Positions 1-8,233 of a DNA stretch of 13,732 nucleotides are shown here, in pieces. Each line of letters opens with the position of its first letter. The stretch's first letter is position 1. The translations under genes and the position numbers were made by a program. The notes below the pieces were generated by a model. The model saw nothing but the letters and a program-made list of their open reading frames with translations. It made no database searches and was not told where the DNA came from. This DNA is from an uncultured Clostridia bacterium (GTDB lineage Bacteria; Bacillota; Clostridia; Christensenellales; Borkfalkiaceae). The stretch covers positions 1-13,732 of the forward strand of contig CAKQSC010000024.1 of assembly GCA_934271725.1 (NCBI GenBank), in the 5' to 3' direction.

Positions 1-3000
1 AAACTTCATCGCCGTTGATTACGGGAATAATCGTATAAATATAGGTAAGGAAAGCGTGTCCTTTAATTTCAAGCGCTTTGCCGTCTCTTATAAATTTAAC
101 GTAGTCTTTCATCTTATAGCCGTCTTCGCCGATATCGGTCGGGTAAACGTTAGCCATGTTGTTGAATGTTTTTGAGAAGAAAATACCTATGGCGTTGCCC
201 ATAAACCAACCGTCGTCGTCAAGACAAGCGATGTTGTCGGGATAAACTTCTTCTACCGCCCATACCGCAACGTTTACGGTTACGTCAAACGCTTTGCCGT
301 CGAGAGTAACGGTTATTTCGAGCGTTTGTCTGCCCGTTTTAGTCGTATCGAGAGAATAAGTCGCAATCTCGTCGGTAAGAAGCATTTCTTCGCCGTACAC
401 GTCGTCGCCGTAATCCGCGCGGATTTTTATTTTGGAAATATCGAGAGTTCCGCCCGCCGAAACGTTAAACGTTCTGTCGTTCACTACTACAATGCCCTGT
501 ATTTCCTTTTCTACGACCGTTATGCTTACTTCTATTCTGCGCGTGCCGTATACAATATATACTTTCGCTTCGCCCGCCGATATCGCTTTGACGTTGCCGT
601 TTTCTATTGCGATAACGCCGTCGCCGTCCGTTTCTATAACGGGCTTGTAATACGCTCCTTCGGGAAGAACGGTGTATTCGGGTTCGTAAATACCGCCTAC
701 GGGAAGAGTTGCCGTCGTTTTATCTATTTCGACGGACGACGCGTCCGCTTCAAAATAAGCCCATTCGGTACCCGTCCATACGTAAGACACCGCACCTTTG
801 AACTTATAAGACGCTACGAACGTTCCGTCAACGTAACGATAGAAACGGAAATCTTTGCCGAGCGACAATACCGTGCCGACCGTTATATTTTTTGTATTCG
901 ACGCGTCGAATCCGTTAAAGAACATTATGCATTGAAGATTAGTAACCTGTCCTATGGTGTGGAACGCGTATTTTACCGAGCCGTCGAGCGCGGGCGTTCT
1001 TAAAGTTACCATATTTTCGGAAATACCGTATTCGGGGTGTTCGATAACGTTTACCGAACGAACGTCAACCACGTCCTGACCGCCTACGTTATCGGCGAAA
1101 TAAAGGTTTATCGCGCTGTTCCACGGACTTATTCTCGACGGGGTTATATCGTCCACCGTAGCGACTTCGTAAACGTAAACCGCAATATCGACCGAAACGC
1201 CTTCCGTTTCTACGGTGATAAACGTTTCGCCGACTTTCGTGTTGTCGAACTTGTCGAGTTTAATCATATCCGCCGTTACGTCGAACGAACTGCCTTTTTC
1301 GCCGTCGCCGTAAATCCAGTTTGCGACGATATTCTTCGTAGCCGAAGTTACATTGAAATCTTCTCCGAGATACGCGACGAGATATTTCTTTCCGTCTTTT
1401 TCCGCGTACGCTTTGAGGCCGTAATCTATACCCGTCTTTTCAATCGCTTCGCCGACGGTTATCGTAACGCTTTCTTCTACGTCCGCAAAACGAAGAGTAA
1501 AGGTAACTTCGCCCACTTTAAGAGCGACTACGTTTCCGTTTACGTCTACCGTAGCGACTTCGTTATCGCTCGAAACAAACTTCGGATAGTCGTTTGCGCC
1601 GTTATTTATGCTCCACTTTATCTGCGTTTCTCTGCCGACGGTAAGCGAACCGAGTTCCTCTTTGTTGGTTATCGTCGCGCTAGTTGCGGGCGTTCCCGAT
1701 ACGAACTTTTCGCCGTCGTAAACGAATACGAGATTTTCGTTCAGTACGAATACGGGCGCGTAACTCGTTTCTTCAAAAATTATACAAGCGTTATGGTCTA
1801 ATTTAGCCTCGTTTCCTTCGTAAACGGTAAGCCCTTTACGAAGAATAATCGTATCGCCCGTTTTTACGTTTGCAATGCCTACAAACGCGAACACGCCTTT
1901 GACAAGCGCGTATCTTACGCTTACGCGTTTACCCTCGCTTACGTAATCCGCATGATTTTCAAACATATCGAAAATCCTTGCGCCCGCTCTCGTATTGTCG
2001 TAGTTATACCAACCGGAAGTGCCGTCTACGATATAAGTCGCTCCGCCCGCAACTCCCTTTATTCCGAAATCCACAAGAACGGAATCGGGAGAAGAAACGC
2101 TTCCTACCGTTGCGGTACCCGCTTTTACGGTAACTTCGCCGTGTCTGATATAATACGTGTTCCAACTGCCGTTCGTATAAACCGCTTTATACGTGGTCGG
2201 AAGAGAAACCGTTTCTCCGTTCAAATCGAACGAGAAGCCCGCTTTAACGGTCAGAACGTCGTTTTCGGTCGGTTCGCCGTCAAATCTGAACAACAGCGCG
2301 GGAGTAAGGTCGGAAGCCGAATTGAGCGAATAGTTTACGCTTTTAAGCGTTTTGGTTTCGCCCGAAGCGGTTACGTAACTTACAGCGTCTTTATTTACGT
2401 TTTCAAGCGCGAAAGCGTTTGAACCGAGGTTTCTGTTTATTATCATCGCGGGGGTTTTCGTTCCCGTAGCGGAAACTATTCTCAAAACGTCGGTAGACGC
2501 CTCGTAGGGCGAAACGACCGCGCTTCCCGCAATTTTAAGGTCGCGAATTTCAAAAATCGTTCTGCGCGCTTTAACCGCGAATTCGGTTACGCTTTCCGTC
2601 TTGTCCAAATTGCCGAAGTCGGTATCGTTGACCTTAACGGTTATTTTGCTACCCTCCGCGACTATTCTGAAACGGAACTCCGTAACGTTTTTGAACTCTA
2701 TTTCTTTTACGAGGTTTTCGCCTACGTGATAACCCTCTCCTTTATAAACGTGAATCTTTTCGCAATACGGGCAATAAGTCAAAGTATATTCGCCCGCAAC
2801 GAAAGACACGTAACGAAGATTTGTATGAGTTACGGAAAGATATTCCATAGTAAACTCGATAGTATAATCTCCGTCGTACTTTTTGTTAAATACTACGGAA
2901 GCGTCGTATGCGTCCGTATTCGCGTCCGTGTCGACGGAAAGAGAAACGTTAAGTTTATCGTTCGTCGTCGTTACGGCGTTTTCACCGTATGCGGGTACGT

Positions 3001-5314
3001 TTATAACGGAATCGGCGTAATCTTTGCTCGTCCAGTTTACAAACACCTTGCCCGCGTCCGGATCTACGGGCGCGACATATTCTTCGCCCGATATTCTGAA
3101 ATCGGTGATTTCGGCGGTTACTCTGTGCGCTTTTACGCCGAAAGTAACCAATTCGTCCGTATAAGTCTGCGCTCCGCCTAATTGCGCGCCGTTTACGTAG
3201 AAATACAACGAATCGCCTACGCGTTTAATAGTATATTCCGCGTTATTGTCGTTCATATCAACGCGCGCCTGTCTGCGACTGTCGTAAGTCGTGCTTGCAA
3301 GAAGTTGAACGTCCGCATTGTACGGGCAAAGAAGAAGCGCGTAAGAATCGCCTACCGTTACCATTATATAACGGTGTCCGATATTGCTTGTAGATAAATA
3401 ATCTATGGTGTATTTAAGAACGAAATCGCCCTTATACTGCTTTTTGAACGCTACGCTTGCCTGATAGGAGAAGTCGTCCGCCGTAACGTCTTTGGAAAGA
3501 TCTACTCTTACTTTATCGCCGTCCGTCGTTATCGCGTTGTCGCCGTAAGACGGAACGTTTATAACGGAGTTCGCAAAGTCCGCGCTCGTCCAGTAAACGT
3601 ATTCTTCAACGGGTTCGGTATATTCCGTACCCGTAACGGTAACGCCCGTAATATCCGCAACGACTCTGTGCGCCTTTACTCCTATCGAAACGATTTCTTC
3701 CGTATAAGACTGCGTCGTGCCGAACTGACTGCCGTTGATATAGAAAGTCATATTGTTGCCCGCGCGAACGACCTTGAAAGTCGCCACGGAAAGTTCCGCG
3801 TCCGACATATTAACGAACGTCGCGCTCGTCTTGAAGTCCGTACCGCCGATTAAATGTACCTGCGCGGAAGACGGAAGGCAAACTATGGAATAAGAATTGC
3901 CCAGCGTAATCATAAGATAACGTTGTTGAGCGTAAGAGGTCGATTTATAGTCTATTCCGAATTCGAGCGTGAAATCGTCAACGTATTTTTTGTTGAAAGA
4001 CACCGTCGCCTGTTTACTGAGGTCGCCGGGATCCGCCGTGTTTGAAAGGTTGATGGAAAGTTTGTCGTCAATCGCGGTAACCGAGTTGCTTTCGTATTCG
4101 GGAACGTTTATCACCGAGTCGGCGTAATCTTCCGTAGTCCATTCTTTCTTGACGGGCGCTTCGCCGTGCGTTCCGAGAACGGAAATATCCGAAACCTCTG
4201 CGACGAGTCTGCGCGCTTTAACCGTAAACGTAGCGTTCTTTGAGGTATAAGCCTGCGATTCGCCAAACTGTTCGCCGTTTACGTAAAGAGTAAGTTGATT
4301 TCCGACTCTTACGAATTTTACGTTAAGGTCGCCCGCAATCGCTTTTCTATAAAGAGAATTGGAAAGTCCCGCGTCGTAATTCGCTCCGCTTAAAAGATAT
4401 ACGTTATCGTTCTGATAAGGAAGATACATAAACGAGACGGATTCGCCGACGGATATAATCAAAAATCTGTCGCCGGTGTGTCCCTGACTCTTATCGCTTA
4501 CGTTAAACTCCGCCGTGAAATCTCCGCCGTAAATGCCGTTTAACGCAACGGTTGCGTCGTAAGACGAAACGTTTTGCGCCGTATCTTTGGTAAGATTGAA
4601 AGCGATTTTATCGTTGTCGAAAGAAACGGAATTGTCGCCGTAAGACGGCACGTTTACTTCCGAGAGTTTAAGAAGAGAAGTCGTATACTTTTCGGGAAGT
4701 TCGCTTTCGTCTTTCTTCGTCCACACTCCGTCGCCCGTACATTCGTAAACGACGTCTTTGTTGCCGAACGTGTAGAAGTTTACGTGGTCTACGAACATCG
4801 TACCCGCCTCTATCGTATCGGGAGCGGTGAGAACGGTATATTCTTCCGCGCCTATTTCTCTCGTCCATACTCCTCCGCCCTGACATACGTACACGATATC
4901 TTTGTTGCCGAACGTGTAAGTCGTGTCGTGGTCGACGAACGTGGTGTTCGCTTTAAAGGTTATGGTGCAACCCGCCGACGCCGTGTTGAAAGCCATAAAA
5001 CCGTTCGTGTTATAGAACAAAAGGCTTCCCGAGCCGGGTTCGTTTCTGAAATGGGTTACGGTCGCCGTATCCGTTCCGTTAAACAATTCGACTGCGTTAA
5101 GCGACGCACCCGGAATTTCATATTCCCCCTCGTTCGCCGTATACAGTGAAGGCGACGCCTTTACGCGGAATTGATTTTCTCCCGCAGTCAAGGAATAATC
5201 GAGCGTCAATACGACGGGTTCCGTAGTCGTTTCTTCTGCGGAAGCGACGATAAACAAACCTGCCGTACAGGTAACCAACAAAAGCGATAAAATCGCAATC
5301 AACAGTTTTTTCAT
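1..5314 (-). CDS. Giant secreted LamG-like/bacterial Ig-like repeat protein, C-terminus beyond the window
   Basis: The frame is open from the ATG at 5314 to the window edge, giving at least 1771 residues with no stop. The start is supported by GGAGGG five bases upstream. Residues 1-26 form a Sec signal peptide ending VASA before EE; there is no lipobox. Residues of about 125-210 hold two 48-residue units (FVDH, YTFGNKD, GVWT). Residues of about 215-930 hold four units of about 183 residues, each opening with NVPxY or INVPxY and closing with VKA[RH]R followed by a beta-strand. Their pattern (DFTLEF, RYLMIT, FYINGxxFG) resembles concanavalin-A/LamG-like lectin domains. After a mixed region come a BIG2 domain (about 1219-1288, motif NEVATVDVNGNVVALKVGE), a degenerate BIG2-like domain (about 1533-1600) and a group-3 Ig-like domain (about 1603-1687). 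It is the last visible gene of the operon, 18 bp after the GH99-like gene. A glycan or matrix adhesin role is inference. No LPXTG, SLH or dockerin is seen, but the C-terminus is missing. Confidence 0.9.
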   Translation of the reverse strand, partial: MKKLLIAILSLLLVTCTAGLFIVASAEETTTEPVVLTLDYSLTAGENQFRVKASPSLYTANEGEYEIPGASLNAVELFNGTDTATVTHFRNEPGSGSLLFYNTNGFMAFNTASAGCTITFKANTTFVDHDTTYTFGNKDIVYVCQGGGVWTREIGAEEYTVLTAPDTIEAGTMFVDHVNFYTFGNKDVVYECTGDGVWTKKDESELPEKYTTSLLKLSEVNVPSYGDNSVSFDNDKIAFNLTKDTAQNVSSYDATVALNGIYGGDFTAEFNVSDKSQGHTGDRFLIISVGESVSFMYLPYQNDNVYLLSGANYDAGLSNSLYRKAIAGDLNVKFVRVGNQLTLYVNGEQFGESQAYTSKNATFTVKARRLVAEVSDISVLGTHGEAPVKKEWTTEDYADSVINVPEYESNSVTAIDDKLSINLSNTADPGDLSKQATVSFNKKYVDDFTLEFGIDYKSTSYAQQRYLMITLGNSYSIVCLPSSAQVHLIGGTDFKTSATFVNMSDAELSVATFKVVRAGNNMTFYINGSQFGTTQSYTEEIVSIGVKAHRVVADITGVTVTGTEYTEPVEEYVYWTSADFANSVINVPSYGDNAITTDGDKVRVDLSKDVTADDFSYQASVAFKKQYKGDFVLKYTIDYLSTSNIGHRYIMVTVGDSYALLLCPYNADVQLLASTTYDSRRQARVDMNDNNAEYTIKRVGDSLYFYVNGAQLGGAQTYTDELVTFGVKAHRVTAEITDFRISGEEYVAPVDPDAGKVFVNWTSKDYADSVINVPAYGENAVTTTNDKLNVSLSVDTDANTDAYDASVVFNKKYDGDYTIEFTMEYLSVTHTNLRYVSFVAGEYTLTYCPYCEKIHVYKGEGYHVGENLVKEIEFKNVTEFRFRIVAEGSKITVKVNDTDFGNLDKTESVTEFAVKARRTIFEIRDLKIAGSAVVSPYEASTDVLRIVSATGTKTPAMIINRNLGSNAFALENVNKDAVSYVTASGETKTLKSVNYSLNSASDLTPALLFRFDGEPTENDVLTVKAGFSFDLNGETVSLPTTYKAVYTNGSWNTYYIRHGEVTVKAGTATVGSVSSPDSVLVDFGIKGVAGGATYIVDGTSGWYNYDNTRAGARIFDMFENHADYVSEGKRVSVRYALVKGVFAFVGIANVKTGDTIILRKGLTVYEGNEAKLDHNACIIFEETSYAPVFVLNENLVFVYDGEKFVSGTPATSATITNKEELGSLTVGRETQIKWSINNGANDYPKFVSSDNEVATVDVNGNVVALKVGEVTFTLRFADVEESVTITVGEAIEKTGIDYGLKAYAEKDGKKYLVAYLGEDFNVTSATKNIVANWIYGDGEKGSSFDVTADMIKLDKFDNTKVGETFITVETEGVSVDIAVYVYEVATVDDITPSRISPWNSAINLYFADNVGGQDVVDVRSVNVIEHPEYGISENMVTLRTPALDGSVKYAFHTIGQVTNLQCIMFFNGFDASNTKNITVGTVLSLGKDFRFYRYVDGTFVASYKFKGAVSYVWTGTEWAYFEADASSVEIDKTTATLPVGGIYEPEYTVLPEGAYYKPVIETDGDGVIAIENGNVKAISAGEAKVYIVYGTRRIEVSITVVEKEIQGIVVVNDRTFNVSAGGTLDISKIKIRADYGDDVYGEEMLLTDEIATYSLDTTKTGRQTLEITVTLDGKAFDVTVNVAVWAVEEVYPDNIACLDDDGWFMGNAIGIFFSKTFNNMANVYPTDIGEDGYKMKDYVKFIRDGKALEIKGHAFLTYIYTIIPVINGDEV
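2527..4658 (-). repeat. Four tandem LamG-like coding units of about 183 residues
   Basis: The opening motif NVP[SEA]Y ends at 4658, 4111, 3562 and 3004, so the unit starts are 547, 549 and 558 bp apart. The closing segments are VKARRLVAEVSDISV, VKAHRVVADITGVTV, VKAHRVTAEITDFRI and VKARRTIFEIRDLKI. A middle strand also lines up: MYLPYQND, IVCLPSSA, LLCPYNAD and TYCPYCEK. The third and fourth units look closest by motif, and the fourth has the shortest link to the next region. The units are clearly homologous in protein but diverged in DNA, so this is an old duplication series rather than a recent slippage product. The LamG/ConA-like fold is inferred from the strand pattern. Confidence 0.85.
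4755..4918 (-). repeat. 48-residue doublet near the N-terminus of the giant protein
   Basis: Two copies of a short module (FVDH[DV], YTFGNKD[IV]VY.C.G.GVWT) lie exactly 144 bp apart. They share an identical 20-base core at 4755-4774 and 4899-4918 (plus strand TCTTTGTTGCCGAACGTGTA). The high DNA identity suggests a younger duplication than the LamG-like units. I do not recognise the module. Each copy holds one cysteine before the conserved Trp. It may be a small beta-rich binding module, but that is a guess. Confidence 0.8.
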
Positions 5315-5332
5315 AATTTCCCTCCGATTTAT

Positions 5333-7339
5333 TTAATATCCGTAAGAATAGCGAAGTCTGCCGATAGGCGCGCTGTCACCGCTTACGTAATAATCCATAA
5401 TATTTGTGTAGTCCGTAACGTTGTCCGCTACTTTGAACTCGAACGAAACGCCGTCTTTTTGAAGAGCAAGCATAGCAAGAGGAACGGTTATTGTCATTTT
5501 GTTTCCGTCGATTTGCATATCGCACGAACCGACCCTGTTCCAGTTCCAACCGCCCGTACTCTTTTCTACCGACGCTTTGCCGTTTTCGGGCGAACGGTTT
5601 ATAATGAAATCGTATCCCTCGAAACTCGTTGCCGTAGCGGACGATTTGGTTTTTATGAGAACGTTCATCCAGTTCTCACCGCCCTCGTACGGGGTTATGT
5701 CCTCTTTCGTTTCTATACCGAAATACACGTTTTCGTCGTCGTGAACGACGGTTACCGAAACTATATCGTTTCTGTTCGATTTGTCCGTATACCACGAACC
5801 CAAAAGACCGAGCGTCTTTGCTTCTTTACGTATGTCGAACCCGTAGAAATCTCTTTCTATCGCGTCGCCCGAGAAATCGTAATATTTGGACTTAACGCCC
5901 GAGAAATCGGCAAACGTCTTTACGGTTTTCTTTTCCCATTTGTAATCCGTCGCTTTTTCGGACATTTTGTATTTTCTTACGTTTCTTACGAGTTGAAGAT
6001 AGAAATTGTCCTGATAGGTGTTTTTGTCCATCTCCATATCGCGGGAAAACTCGTTAGAGAAGTTGTCTACGAAAATAGGATGATCTCCGCCGTCCGGGCA
6101 ATATTTCCAGGCAAGCCATTCGTTCCAGCCCGTAACGGTAACCATTTCCACCTGTTTACCCTCGCTTTCGTACTTGAAAACGGTTTCCCATTGATCTTCT
6201 ATGTTTCTTCCCGCTTCCCAGTCCTCGTCGACGGTGAGCGTTTTCTCGTTCCAGCCTTTGGAACTGCGCCCGTCCATACGGTATTTGGAAACGTCGTCGC
6301 CGTAAATCGATTTACGGTAACTGTAAATGGAATAAGACGTTTCGTTTGCGCCGTGTTGCGCTACGGATACGTTTACGGTTTTGTTTTCGGGGAAATAGTA
6401 GTTATCCCCCGTAGTCCAGTCCATCCACGGGAACCCGTCGTCCGAGAAGGGCTGATTAGGCCACTGCGATTCCCTTACGTCGAAATATTTCTGCATTTCA
6501 GCCGATATATTCGTTCTCATAGAATCTTTCGCGTCCGTGCCTTTGTTTTTTTCCGTCGTGCCGACGATAAGCGGTTTTCCCGTAGGTTTGAACCATATAT
6601 CTTCGTACTTTCCGTCTTTGTAGAAATTATCGTAAATCTCTTTTACTCTGTCGCCCGAGTTGCTGTTCGTGTAAAAGACTACTTTCGGAACGTTCCAGCC
6701 CTGATTGTACAACTTTAAAATCGTATCGAGAAGAGTGAACGTAGGTCTTGAAAGAGCAACGTTTTTCGGATCGGACGGATCGGAAACGAAAGACTGATGA
6801 TAATTTTTTTCGTAAATCTTGTCGTTGGTCGTATCGAGATAAATGAAATCGACGCCGGCAAGAGTAAGAAGTTCCATATGTCGTGTTATTACCCACTCGT
6901 CCGCCGTGTTATAGTACCCGTAAAGCGGTTCGCCGGTCCAGTGGACGTAATTCGCGGGGCTTTCCATTCCGTCGGGATAACCCGCCTCCGCATTGACCGT
7001 TCCGGGGATTTTTTGTCCTATCTTCCATTTGGTTTCCAAAATAGCCTTCGCGCCGTTTTCCGTTGCGATAAGTTTTGTGGAATCGTATACCCCCGCGGAA
7101 GAAACGTGCGTTCCGAGCCACAAAAAGTAGAACACGCCGACGTAACGCTTATAATCCGTTTTTTCACCGCCCGCGGGCGTAATCTCTCTGCCGAGCCTGT
7201 CCGTCGCGGATAGGCTCGCCGTCGTAAATTGATTTCTGTCGAGTAAATCTGTCATTTTTTTGCCACCGCCACAGGCGCACAATAGCGAAGATACGGCTAC
7301 GAGCGCAAGCGCGACTATCCTTTTAAGTATTCTTGTCAT
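5333..7339 (-). CDS. GH99/WbsX-like (GH71/99-type) lipoprotein with C-terminal CBM9/DOMON-like domain
   Basis: 668 residues. A lipoprotein signal ends in LLCAC (Cys23), so the protein should sit on the outer face of the membrane. Residues of about 62-455 resemble the TIM-barrel GH71/GH99/WbsX group: YVGVFYFLWLG (66-76), EPLYGYYNTADEWV (137-150), HMELLTLAGVDFIYLDTTN (154-172), PKVVFYTNSNSG (218-229), DIWFKPTGKPLIVG (247-260) and a late TVTGWNEW (401-408). The last is the WNEW signature seen near the end of WbsX/GH99-like domains. Residues of about 470-668 resemble a CBM9/DOMON-type beta-sandwich (DDENVYFGIETKEDIT, 534-549). GH99 enzymes of known activity are endo-acting alpha-mannosidases or mannanases, and GH71 enzymes are alpha-1,3-glucanases. 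Which activity, if any, this protein has cannot be read from the sequence. It follows the permease genes by 42 bp, so it probably cuts the transporter's substrate outside the cell. The paired catalytic carboxylates were not assigned. Confidence 0.75.
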   Translation of the reverse strand: MTRILKRIVALALVAVSSLLCACGGGKKMTDLLDRNQFTTASLSATDRLGREITPAGGEKTDYKRYVGVFYFLWLGTHVSSAGVYDSTKLIATENGAKAILETKWKIGQKIPGTVNAEAGYPDGMESPANYVHWTGEPLYGYYNTADEWVITRHMELLTLAGVDFIYLDTTNDKIYEKNYHQSFVSDPSDPKNVALSRPTFTLLDTILKLYNQGWNVPKVVFYTNSNSGDRVKEIYDNFYKDGKYEDIWFKPTGKPLIVGTTEKNKGTDAKDSMRTNISAEMQKYFDVRESQWPNQPFSDDGFPWMDWTTGDNYYFPENKTVNVSVAQHGANETSYSIYSYRKSIYGDDVSKYRMDGRSSKGWNEKTLTVDEDWEAGRNIEDQWETVFKYESEGKQVEMVTVTGWNEWLAWKYCPDGGDHPIFVDNFSNEFSRDMEMDKNTYQDNFYLQLVRNVRKYKMSEKATDYKWEKKTVKTFADFSGVKSKYYDFSGDAIERDFYGFDIRKEAKTLGLLGSWYTDKSNRNDIVSVTVVHDDENVYFGIETKEDITPYEGGENWMNVLIKTKSSATATSFEGYDFIINRSPENGKASVEKSTGGWNWNRVGSCDMQIDGNKMTITVPLAMLALQKDGVSFEFKVADNVTDYTNIMDYYVSGDSAPIGRLRYSYGY

Positions 7340-7359
7340 TATTGTTTTAAAAAACCTCC
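7340..7359 (-). promoter_or_regulatory. Ribosome binding site with unusually long spacer, GH99-like gene
   Basis: On the minus strand a strong GGAGG (7359-7355) lies 15 bases before the ATG at 7339. Usual spacing is about 5-10. There is no ATG, GTG or TTG in frame at a better distance, and starting later would cut into the clear lipoprotein signal. The spacer is a run of T followed by A (TTTTTTAAAA), which could fold and shorten the effective distance. The site may lower expression of this gene relative to the transporter. Confidence 0.6.
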
Positions 7360-7381
7360 TGTTTAAAAACCCGCAGGCATT

Positions 7382-8233
7382 TTATCCTTTTACGCCCGAA
7401 ACGGCAATTCCCTCGACGAGATATTTCTGAAATACCGCGTATAATACCGTCGGTACGAGCGAAGTAACCGTCGCCGCCGCGAATATCCATTCGGGGTGTT
7501 TGGAGTTCGTTTCGGAACTCGTCATAAGATACAACGCGTACGCCAGAGTTTTGGGAGCGTCCGACGAGTTGTTGTACATAGACGGCGTGAGATAATCTCC
7601 CCATACGCCTATAAACGCCGTTACGCCGAGATATATCATTACGGGTACGCATAAAGGCATACATACGGCAAAGCATCTTACCAACGCGTTAGCCCCGTCG
7701 AGTTTCGCGCTTTCTTCGAGCGCTTTGGGTATTTCGAGAAGAAATTGCCTCGAAAGGAACACGTTCATCGCTCCGCCGAAGAATATACCCGGTAAAAACA
7801 AAGGGTATAAAGTATTCGTCAGCCCGAAATCGTTATAAAGAACGTACATGGGCACCTGCGTTACTATCGCGGGAAGCAGAGCCGTAAGCATCATAAGCGA
7901 AAACAAAAACGGTTTGCCTATGAAATCGAGTCGCGCGAACGCGTAAGCCGATATAAAGGAGGAAAGCGGTACCGTAACCGTTACGACTATCGCTACTATA
8001 AGGCTGTTTAAAAGAGGTCTGCCGTATCCTCCGTCGCGGAAAGCGTAAAGATAATTTTCAAAATGCAGTCCGTCGGGGAAAAACCTCGTTTCCGGTTTTA
8101 AAACGTATTCGTTGGACATAAGCCCGCGGTTTACCATAAACAAATAGGGAAACAGAAGTATTACGGCTATTATTATCAAGGCGGCGTACAGGGCTATATT
8201 CACCGCAATCGCAGTTCTTTTCTTTTTAGTCAT
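7382..8233 (-). CDS. Carbohydrate ABC transporter permease, MalG type (CUT1)
   Basis: 283 residues, typical length for the family. A cytoplasmic N-terminus (MTKKKRT) leads into a first membrane segment at about 9-32, with further segments around 76-100, 108-130, 140-160, 192-212 and 250-268. The EAA loop that docks the ATPase is present: EESAKLDGA (173-181). The short ending VEGIAVSGVKG is typical of MalG-type permeases. The start ATG lies inside the end of the MalF-type gene (8-bp overlap) with only a weak upstream GGGTG, so translation is probably coupled. It forms the membrane channel with the neighbouring permease. Confidence 0.95.
   Translation of the reverse strand: MTKKKRTAIAVNIALYAALIIIAVILLFPYLFMVNRGLMSNEYVLKPETRFFPDGLHFENYLYAFRDGGYGRPLLNSLIVAIVVTVTVPLSSFISAYAFARLDFIGKPFLFSLMMLTALLPAIVTQVPMYVLYNDFGLTNTLYPLFLPGIFFGGAMNVFLSRQFLLEIPKALEESAKLDGANALVRCFAVCMPLCVPVMIYLGVTAFIGVWGDYLTPSMYNNSSDAPKTLAYALYLMTSSETNSKHPEWIFAAATVTSLVPTVLYAVFQKYLVEGIAVSGVKG

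Noticed and set aside
2527..4658. Regularly spaced repeats read as CRISPR or DNA-level tandem array
   Set aside because: The period of about 550 bp, continuous reading frame and protein-level conservation show coding domain repeats, not a CRISPR array or mobile element.
326..5149. Series of plus-strand open frames (for example 326-1003, 1037-1801, 4574-5149)
   Set aside because: All lie antisense to the giant minus-strand gene, read as Arg/Tyr/Phe-rich text with no domains, and lack ribosome binding sites. They arise because the real gene seldom uses TTA, CTA and TCA codons.
5315..5332. End of the operon between the GH99-like gene and the giant gene
   Set aside because: Only 18 bp with a GGAGGG site and no hairpin or promoter, so the giant gene was kept in the operon.
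5459..6718. 419-codon plus-strand open frame
   Set aside because: Antisense shadow of the GH99-like gene with the same codon-bias cause and no recognisable protein.
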